Below are positions 1 to 7,937 of a stretch of 22,579 bases of DNA, in pieces. The notes under the pieces were generated by a model. It searched no databases, was not told where the DNA came from, and saw nothing but the letters and a program-made list of their open reading frames with translations. Position 1 is the first letter of the stretch, and the number at the start of each line of letters is the position of its first letter. The DNA is taken from the NCBI RefSeq assembly GCF_001039355.2, contig NW_019773873.1, positions 15,225 to 37,803 on the forward strand, written 5' to 3'. The stretch comes from Lingula anatina (lineage: Eukaryota; Brachiopoda; Lingulata; Lingulida; Lingulidae). A program made the position numbers and the translations under genes.

Positions 1-236
1 AGTGTTAAATGTCCAATTTCTTCCATTCTGAGATTCTGAACATAGTGAATGATTGAATCTGACAAACTGCAATGATATGAGTTTATTTCCATTTTTGAAA
101 CTTTATTACACAATACACGATAACAAGTTTACCATCATTTTTACAAAATCAACTAACAATATTGTAAAGATGCAGGAAATGTCAAACAAACACTTTTACG
201 TATCTTATTAGTTTAATAATGAGACTGTTAACATGC

Positions 237-521
237 CTAAGAATTGAATCTGAGGAAATGTGAAAAATATGCTGAAAAGTGAAAAAACAGCATAACTTCT
301 ACAATAATGGCCCGATCATGCTGATTTTCGAACTTGACCTGCGTTTTATGAATATTCATCAGCTCTGTAAATATAAAGCCAAAAAGTAAAACTGCCCTCC
401 ACTTATCGTGTTTACAAGGAAAGTGCACGGCGCCGGCATCGCCATCGCCATCGGCATCGCCATCGGCGACGACAGACGCAGGTGATGGCAATATGTACAG
501 ACACATCTGTGTCTGTACATA
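237..521. repeat. ATCGCC-type simple repeat followed by a perfect palindrome
   Basis: A GC-rich run of GCCATC/GGCATC units at about 433-470 sits inside very AT-rich DNA. On the minus strand it reads as alternating Gly, Asp and Ala codons inside an open frame. Just after it, 492-505 (TATGTACAGACACA) is the exact reverse complement of 508-521, with a 2-nt centre. The open frame is probably a by-product of the repeat and not a gene: it has no domain, no splice context and a low-complexity start. The block may be one end of a dispersed repeat. Confidence 0.5.
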
Positions 522-1213
522 AAAATAAAGATCTGAGACTAAAGCAGAATATCTCCATGTATCTTCAACCTGTTCTTTGCCCTAGCTGTACTCTTTCTAA
601 TGTCATATGTTGCATCTATATGCAGGGGCTTGTGACATAAATTTAATTGACCTCCTCCCTGTGTACACATAGCAGAGGTGAACTGGGAAAGATAGGGATA
701 CTAAACTTGGTTTAAGATAAATATCTCACCAGAACAATACTTACACGAGACTTAGTATTTAAATGTTACAATATTTTCTCCATACAAAAGAAAAGGTCAT
801 TTTTTCAAAATAAAATCTCAGAAGTTAATTATATTTTATATCAGACTCACTTTATATTATTATCTCTAGTGACATACCGGAAGGCATATTCAACATCACA
901 TGATGTTTACTTGCTGAGGCCATTTTGTTTGCATTTTCGAGATGGTTATAAAATCTTATCATACTTACTACCTGAGATTTTTGACAGCTTGGACTGAGCA
1001 AGAACTTGTATTTCAAAGTAAGTGCATCTTGATGATACATATTTCAAATTATCATAAATATTTAAATGGATAAAGTTAAACACCAAAATTTGGGATCTTT
1101 TTCTTTCTTAGACATAAATGGGCGTTTCTATTTAGTTGATTAAATTGTCCTTTAAAAAATACCAAAATAAGTTGTTTTTTTTTAATTTGCTATTGCTACA
1201 CTATTTGATTCAG

Positions 1214-1297
1214 AAGATCATAGAGGCGCCTCCTGAGTATGTACCACCAGCAGATTCTGAGTCACCTTACAGCAGAGTAACTGTAACTTGTAAACAG
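1214..1297 (+). other. Candidate small exon (84 nt), gene unknown
   Basis: The stretch is preceded by a CAG acceptor after a T-rich run and followed by a CAG|GTGAGG donor. Of the three frames, only the phase-0 frame is open; it gives 28 residues with a Pro-rich start (EAPPEYVPPADSES). The other two frames are closed. It does not resemble any family I know. It could be an exon of a neighbouring gene, an upstream exon of the ROCO transcript, or chance. Confidence 0.25.
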
Positions 1298-2320
1298 GTG
1301 AGGTAAAAAGTTTTGCAAGAAAAATATTATGTAATACTTAAGGCAGTAACATGGCCATTAGCTGCACCAGATGTTCATATACAGTAGAGGCACTTCCTTA
1401 AAATTCTCACAGCCTTGCGCCTATGTATGTGTTAATTGTGTTTCTTTAAATTTATTTGTCTCACATGCTAAATTTCTTCCCGACAAAGTTAAATATCAAA
1501 TGGTACATGGGACTTCATTGAAACATCTTTGAAGTGATGGTAAATCATTATTTACCCTGGTTGTAGTAACATGCAATTTTGCTTCTTTATTTCTATAGTT
1601 TGTGCTTGGTAATTTTAATTAAAAATTTAGATGGCGCTAGTTTATTTACAGGCATATGGTTTGAGGATGTTTTGTAATATTTTGTGTATAATTTCCTCAT
1701 AAAACCACATTATATGATGATTTAAACATAAAACAATTTTCTGCTTTAAAAACATCCCAACTGGCCATGAGCTAGCTAGTAGAACAGCTGAAATGGACCC
1801 TATTAAAAGATGCTAACCAATAAAACTGATATCCATACTTGATCAAACATTTGCTACATTATCATGCTAAACTTGCTATTGCTCAGCTTATTTTTATCAC
1901 CTACTTTCTGCTGATTTTTGTTACTAATTTTTGAGACAGAATACATGGCTTTCAACAAGACAAGTGTTTTTTCTTTTTCCAGAGAGCATTATAATCTGCA
2001 GTATATAAATCTTCCTGTATGCTTGTCCAGATGCACATCATACCATCCAAAACTTTGAGTCAGAAGGTATATAAATGTTATAATTATACTAAAACTTATT
2101 TTTATACTGAGTACAAGGCTTTTTTAATGCCATAATTCAATTTTAATCAAATCTTTAAACTCAAAAATTACTTCGTATGTATACCATTACAGTATAAAAC
2201 AATATTAGAATAGTTTGAGCAAGATAGAGAGAAACTTAAAACCTGCTTTTTCAGTTAATTTTTACTTACAGGTAAAGACATAAAACTCTTTTTTTTTAAG
2301 CTGCTCATTTTTTTTTTCAG

Positions 2321-2362
2321 AAAACCTGTACACTTGTCCATATCCACATTACATCCCATGAG
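2321..2362 (+). other. Candidate small exon (42 nt), possibly 5' UTR
   Basis: A strong acceptor (T-run then CAG at 2318-2320) and a good donor (GAG|GTAAAG) bound 42 nt. A similar piece at 1983-2066 (84 nt, donor AAG|GTATAT) has stops in all frames. If both are used, they are more likely 5' untranslated exons of the ROCO gene than coding. An acceptor-like TTTCAG at 2711-2716 could open the first coding exon of that gene. Confidence 0.2.
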
Positions 2363-2937
2363 GTAAAGAATTACTGCCTTATACACAAATATTGAACTTT
2401 CACATTACACAGAAGTGGTTTAAATGCACCAAAGTAATATTATGTTATTACTTACATCTTGTGCCAAATGAAGAGTACTTCTGTCACCAAAACATTTCTC
2501 TATAATAAAGATATTTACAAGATATTTCCAGTTTGTCACTGTCTACAGTGGCAGCCATACTTTACAACTGCATGTTGGTGGAGGACCACAGGAAATAATT
2601 AAACATAATGACTGACAATAAATTCCACATATCTAAGTACTAAATATAACTTTGTGAAACAAAATAACTGTACCTGCTACTTTTTTTTTTATCAATTTAT
2701 CATTTTGTAATTTCAGGTTACAAGAGTGTTCAAGGACCAAAAATATGGTTTTAGGATTGATCTAATCATTCTCTTTAGTTACCTTCCTTTAAAGCAAAAT
2801 GTCTGTTATCATTGGGCAAATACTGCTAAAATTGGTGAAAAACACATAATTTCCCACTCAAACATTCAAATAGTTCTACCTATGAACATATACATAGAGA
2901 GCAGTGACATCTCTTCCTACTGTTCCATTCCTAAGAC

Positions 2938-5900
2938 ATGGCTTACAGACAAGTAGCAGACAAAGAGAGACTTGATCTCTTACATAGGCTACAGTTGTCT
3001 CCACAGTCCAAGACACCAGACACTGTACTGGAATGGACTGAGCTTGATATAGACAATGCTGATATAGACATCCTACCAGAGTCCATTGACAGGTGCACAA
3101 ATGTTCAGAAGATATATGCAAGCAATAGCAGGTTATCTTCTTTACCACAGTCCATATCCAACCTGCCACACCTCACAGTGTTGGACCTACATAAAAATGC
3201 ATTCGCTACATTCCCCACAGCAGTGTGTGGCTTGACTAACATAAAGGAGCTGTATCTGGATTATAACCAGCTATCTGACATACCAGTAGATATCAGCAGG
3301 TTGAAGGTACTCAGAATATCCAACCTCTCTAACAATGCCTTCACTGCATTCCCCATAGCACTGTGTGGCTTGACTGGCCTGAAGGAGCTGTACATGAATG
3401 GCAACCAGCTATCTGACATACCAGTGGATATCAGCAGGTTGAAGGTACTCAGAATATTCTCCCTCTCTAACAATGCCCTCAGTACATTCCCCATAGCACT
3501 GTGTGGCTTGACTGGCCTGAAGGAGCTGTACCTGAATTGCAACCAGCTATCTGACATACCAGTGGATATCAGCAGATTGAAGGTACTCAGAATATTCTCC
3601 CTCTCTAACAATGCCTTCAGTACGTACCCCATAGCACTGTGTGGCTTGACTGACCTAGAGGTGCTGAACCTGGATAACAACAAGCTATCTGACATACCAG
3701 TGGATATCAGCAGGTTGACAAAACTTTGGTCACTTCACCTGTCAGGCAATAAAATCACTCACCTGCCACATCAAATGAAGAATATGGAAAGCCTTATACG
3801 ACTAGATGTAGGTGGTAATCCTTTGGTACAACCACCTAAAGATACTGCCAAGAGGGGACTAGGTGCCATCAAAAGGTATTTTGTGGCATTAACTGGCACC
3901 AAGGCAATCCAGTCAAGTAGAATACAGGTCAACTTACTTGGTGAAACAGAAGCAGGAAAAACCAGCATTTCACGTACATTGCAACTTGGGCAGCCAACAC
4001 TCACAGAGGCAGCAGACAGGACAAGAGTGGTTGAACAAGGAACATGGGAGACTGGCCAAGATGTTGGCTTCAATATCAATGACTTTGGTGGACATGATGT
4101 CTACAAAATAGGGCATCCCATTTTTATTTCCAAATGTGGCTTGGTTTTCATCACTTTTGATCTGTCTACGTACAACACAGAAAATGAAGCTCATTACAAG
4201 CTTTATATTGGAAACTGGATTGACAAGGTGCAAGCACAGATGCCAGGTATAAAGATGGCAGTAGTGGGAACTCATTTAGATCAAGATAAAGCCTCCAGTG
4301 TAAAATGTTCTATAATAAAAAGCAAACTGAAAGATCACAGGCAAAGGAAAGAAAAATGGTATGGGTCTCAAATAAAGAGCATTGAGAAGAAAATTCTGGA
4401 CACAGATAGAACCCAGACATCCATCCTTCAAGCCTATGAAGATAAGAAGAGTAAACTGATGTCCTTACAAGGCCAAGTCATTGACATCCATGATGACATT
4501 TTTGGGGTGAGTTCCAAGACCATGGAGGATATTGAAGAACTACAACACTTCCTTGTTACTATTGCAAGAGAGCATGCTGTAATTTTACCAGAAATGTGGG
4601 TTGATGCTGCCACCATGGTTTGCACCAAGAAATATGAAGGCTCTGAAAATACACTTGGTTGGGACGAGTTACAAGACCTCATTCTGCAGACTGCTCCAAC
4701 ACTCTGGAAAGAGAGAAATTCTTCCAATGAAGATCTCGATTTGGCAACATGTGACATTTTAAGTTTTCTTGCTGACCGTGGTGACATCATTTGGTTCGAT
4801 TCAAGCCCTACTCTGAAGAGAGTTGTGTTTCACAAGCAAGAAGTTCTTGCAAATGTTGTCAAAGCAGTGCTGCATCATGAGAGTTATGCTGTTCTGTCCA
4901 AACTCCAACAGTCCATGAGTATATCTGGGCCTAGAGCAAAGAAAATCCATGATGACATCTTCAGCAGAGGCATCATTTCCAGAGAAGCAATGGACTGCTT
5001 ATGTGAGCCTTTCAGATTATCAACCACTGAAGCTGATGTCATGGTAGAACTGATGCAGAAACTGGAGCTGTGCTATCAAGTCCAGGAAGATGAATCCCTT
5101 CCATCCAACACCTCATTTCAATTTCCATGGCTCCTCACTGAAGAAAGGCAACCTGAGCTAGACACAAAATGGCCCAGCAAGGTGCCCCAAGACACCACAC
5201 AACTGACCCTGCAGGTTCTCTTTCCATACAAATGTCCAGATGGCTTATATGAGAAATTTTCTGTTCATCAGCACAAGTATCTTGGACTCATGAAGACCAT
5301 GCGAAAGGACTGGAAGGATGGTGTGTATGCAGAACCTAAGGGATGCAAAATGCAGCTGACGCGGGGTCAAAACCAGCTAAATCCTGATGCAGTCAGCCAA
5401 GACCCAGACTGGTTTATCAGCATTGCTGTCCGTGGATCAAAACTTTCAGACATGTGGGGTGTTCTTGCACAAGGTCACCGTGACCTCATGAACATCATTG
5501 AAGAGGACTGGCCTGGACTGTCATATGACAAATATCTGGTGTGTCCCCACTGTGTGAGTGAGGACAGTGAGCACCCAACGCTCTTCCCTGGAGAGATACT
5601 TGACCTAACCCTGGGGAAAGCTTCCAAACCAAGACAGGAGACATGTGTCAACACTGGTGTCTCCATTCCTGCAGACTTGGTCTACCCACCACACCTGGTC
5701 ATGAGCTGGCAGGAAGGTAAGCACAGCAGTATTCTCGCATTAGTGTAATGATTCACTGTTTTTCTTTCCTGTGTATCTCTATTCTCAAAAATGTCAAACT
5801 ACCCTGATCACCTGACCATGACATCCAGTAAAAGTGCTAAAACGCAGGAGGACTTTATTTTATTTGGATATCATTATCTTTTACATGTCCCTTTGGGTCA

Positions 5901-6444
5901 AAAAGTGGATTCAGATTTACACATTGTATTAGTTGGGTTGGCTCAATTTTGCTGGGCATTTACGCTAAAGTGCAATTAGTGGAATCAGTTTAATCAGCAA
6001 ATGACAGTTATTACTTTAACCCCCTCGTCAAAGGCCTTGTTTTCATTTTAAGAAATGGAATAAGTATGTATCCACAACATCTTCTATTTATACAATCTCA
6101 TCAAAAAAGGACTGAATGTAATTTTTATATTCTCTAGCGTGTTGACAACATTATTTTCAGTTCTGGATGAAGTAAAACCAAAGCTTTGCCAAAATATCAC
6201 AGTTCCTGGTCTCCTAGATATATTGAATGTTTTCCTCCAAGAAGACATTATCACTGACCACGAATACAAATGGGTGAAGCCAGAGCTCCCTCAACACCAA
6301 ACCACAACTACCAGGGTGGTATGTCCAGAGAAAACTGCAATATTCCTGGACATTTTACAAACTAAAGGGGACAAGGCATTTGATTTATTAAAGGATTGCC
6401 TCAATGAAATTGGACAAAGTAAGCTTGTTGCCTTTCTTAAATAG
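2938..6444 (+). CDS. LRR-Roc-COR-CARD protein (ROCO-family GTPase)
   Basis: Spliced CDS join(2938..5716, 6161..6444), 1020 residues. The start ATG has a good context (GACATGG) and an in-frame TAA at 2932. Residues ~33-300 are about 11 leucine-rich repeats of 23 residues. Residues ~325-540 form a Roc (Ras of complex) GTPase domain: P-loop G335-ETEAGKTS, DFGGHD at 382-387 as DxxG, THLD at 445-448 in place of NKxD (as in LRRK proteins), and VSSK near 524-527. A charged, probably coiled-coil insert lies between the last two. Residues ~540-890 look like COR and end in a CPHC motif (869-872). The GT-AG intron 5717-6160 is phase 1 and joins to a terminal exon encoding a CARD (927-1020; motifs EDIITDHEY and LDILQTKGDKAF). 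ROCO proteins are GTP-regulated dimers, and CARDs recruit partners by CARD-CARD contact, so a cytosolic innate-immune or cell-death scaffold is inferred. No kinase domain is present, so it is not LRRK1/2. Confidence 0.88.
3265..3816 (+). repeat. In-frame 138-bp tandem repeat within the LRR region, about four copies
   Basis: The sequence starting AACCAGCTATCTGACATACC recurs at 3265, 3403, 3541 and 3679 (the last as AACAAG), always 138 bp apart. Each unit encodes two 23-residue LRRs (NQLSDIPVDISRLKVL, then SNNA..T.PIALCGLT). The first three units are nearly identical in DNA sequence, including third codon positions. The fourth diverges after the first LRR. This indicates recent unequal crossing-over or gene conversion. 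The repeat also produces a spurious minus-strand open frame. Confidence 0.9.
6161..6444 (+). other. CARD-encoding terminal exon of the ROCO gene
   Basis: The acceptor TTATTTTCAG (6151-6160) precedes two bases that complete the phase-1 codon left at 5716, giving Val927. The exon then runs open to TAG at 6442-6444. Its 94 residues have the CARD layout: helix 1 (LDEVKPKLC), GLLDILNVFLQED, the IITDHEY turn, helices around KTAIFLDIL, then GDKAFDLLKDCLNEIGQ and a leucine-rich end. An alternative acceptor at 6136-6137 would be out of phase and reach a stop at once, so it is rejected. Confidence 0.85.
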
Positions 6445-6604
6445 ACCAAGTGACCAAGAGAACTGACTTCATGTTATGAAGTTGGTATAAAATATAACAC
6501 ATTTTCAGTCAACCACTTTGGCCATACTGACTTATTACATTATGTAAATGGGAAATCTTTAAACTATCCTACTGTTTAAAGTGCCAACTGTGGTACATTG
6601 TATA

Positions 6605-6822
6605 ATTAAAGTAAAAATATCTGTATATACACAGTTACATTACTACACAGGCATAACCAAAGAACATACAATCAAGTAGAAATGTTACATTAATTTTAAT
6701 TTGTTTTTTTAATGGGATTTATTTAGATAAATTAGGATTTTTGGTGTAAATAATCAAATCATTACTATGTCAGCGGCAATATAATGTGGTAGTATTAAAT
6801 GAAATTTCACTGATTTAATAAA
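6605..6822 (+). terminator. Candidate poly(A) signals of the ROCO gene
   Basis: ATTAAA at 6605-6610 lies about 160 nt after the stop codon, and AATAAA at 6817-6822 about 370 nt after it. Either could set the 3' end. The fold-back element begins about 40 nt after the second. Confidence 0.4.
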
Positions 6823-7937
6823 TTACTTTTGAGAAGTTAAAAATTTAGGATTAAGTATCTTTTTGGGGGCGTCTCGATAGTCCAAAGGTTCATTGGTCCG
6901 AAGGTTCATTGGTCCGAAAAGTGGTAACATTTTCATCGATTTTTTAATCAAGGGTTCATTGGTCCGAAGGTTCTATAGTGAACATTCGGACCAATGAACC
7001 TTCGGACTATTGAACCTTCGGACTATCGCTACGGCCCCATCTTTTTAGTCCACCCAATACACCAACCACAAATGTTATGTGTAGAATAACAACATTACAT
7101 AATAATTTGCCTGCAGCAGTACCTCATATAGGAGGGTGACCAACCAAACCCAATGATTCACCTACCACAAAGAAGGTCTGTGTGTTNTATATTTCAAATT
7201 TTATTTAATAAATATATTGCAATATATGTCATCACAACTTCATGGTAATTTTCAACAGTTGTTTCCAAGGATAATCTTGACATTGACAAGATGGAAGTGC
7301 CATCAGTACATAAACACCTACCACCCATAGTAGACAGTAATGATCCCTCACGTAAGCTTGATAATCACCAGCATGATAATGATAGTCACTAAATGTTAAT
7401 CCCTTTCATTTATCATTTTCAAAGATTGGTAATGGCTAATATCGTCTGTTCCCCTCTCCGCGCAATCCATTTAGTTTGGTTTAGTTCAAAATTCCGCGCA
7501 CGCGGTGTCAAAACTTTCCACATGGGTGCCGACATTAAAGCCTACATTTCCAACCAATCAAGCGCCATAAATAAATCACGTGCTACGGTTGTGACTAGAT
7601 ATTGTGTTGAAACGCAACTCTGTCGCAATGGTTGAAATGCGACGTTCCTCTGACGCATCGTTCGTCCAGTCTGCGACCACATTAAAAACGAGAATTCCGG
7701 AACAAAATATAGTACCAGAAAATTTTATAACTGGACGCAAAAAACCGGAATTCCGGTAAAAACCGGAAGACTAGCATCCCTGATTGTTATGAGTTCTGCT
7801 TTATTACATTCAAGATTCCCGCGTCAAGTCACATGGTACCAGGTGTCATGCGACACCTGGCGTGACGCACAAACAATATATAGACTAATACACTACAATG
7901 GAATAGAAAATTTCTCTATTGCTGTCAGCTAACTCAC
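6823..7937. other. Non-coding stretch between the ROCO gene and the last ABCD exon seen
   Basis: Apart from the MITE, no exon is visible on either strand. One undetermined base (n) lies at 7187. Two small palindromes are present. ACCGGAATTCCGGT (7743-7756) is preceded by a related GAATTCCGG at 7692-7700. CCAGGTGTC (7839-7847) and GACACCTGG (7852-7860) pair across a 4-nt centre, with outer arms GCGTCA (7821-7826) and TGACGC (7863-7868). For the minus-strand ABCD gene this is the start of the intron after exon 8. The open frame at 7393-7635 has no recognisable product. Confidence 0.55.
6865..7038. mobile_element. 174-bp fold-back MITE-like DNA transposon
   Basis: The left 54 bp (6865-6918) and the reverse complement of the right 54 bp (6985-7038) agree at 48 positions. 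Each arm holds tandem copies of a roughly 16-bp unit, GGTTCATTGGTCCGAA. Another copy lies in the spacer at 6954-6969. The element is flanked by a perfect 8-bp direct repeat, ATCTTTTT (6857-6864 and 7039-7046). This is a target-site duplication of the size made by hAT, P or Merlin-type transposases. It has no coding capacity, so it is a non-autonomous element. The superfamily is unresolved because the GGGG ends are not the usual hAT CAG ends. Confidence 0.88.

Larger units (their letters stand above)
1..2715. other. Non-coding flank upstream of the ROCO gene
   Basis: No gene with a recognisable product was found on either strand. The DNA is AT-rich with short homopolymer runs. It contains the ATCGCC-type simple repeat and palindrome listed separately. 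It also holds three short stretches bounded by plausible splice sites: 1214-1297, 1983-2066 and 2321-2362. These could be 5' UTR exons of the downstream ROCO gene or exons of another gene. If the ABCD gene on the minus strand continues past the ROCO gene, this stretch would be part of its intron. I looked here for minus-strand matches to the ABC signature and Walker B codons and saw none. Confidence 0.5.

Noticed and set aside
237-506. Gly/Asp/Ala-rich minus-strand open frame
   Set aside because: The codons come from a simple repeat; there is no splice context or recognisable fold.
2726-2956. Plus-strand open frame just before the ROCO start
   Set aside because: It is in a different frame from the LRR protein, has no domain, and overlaps the likely 5' UTR.
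3261-3695. Minus-strand open frame of 144 codons with internal repeats
   Set aside because: It is the antisense shadow of the 138-bp LRR repeats; the plus strand has clear LRR protein similarity.
5791-5979. Small open frame downstream of the long ROCO exon
   Set aside because: It lies wholly in the intron between the COR exon and the CARD exon.
6136-6160. Acceptor TCTCTAG at 6131-6137 for the CARD exon
   Set aside because: With the phase-1 donor at 5716 it reads into a TGA after two codons; the CAG at 6158-6160 fits the phase.
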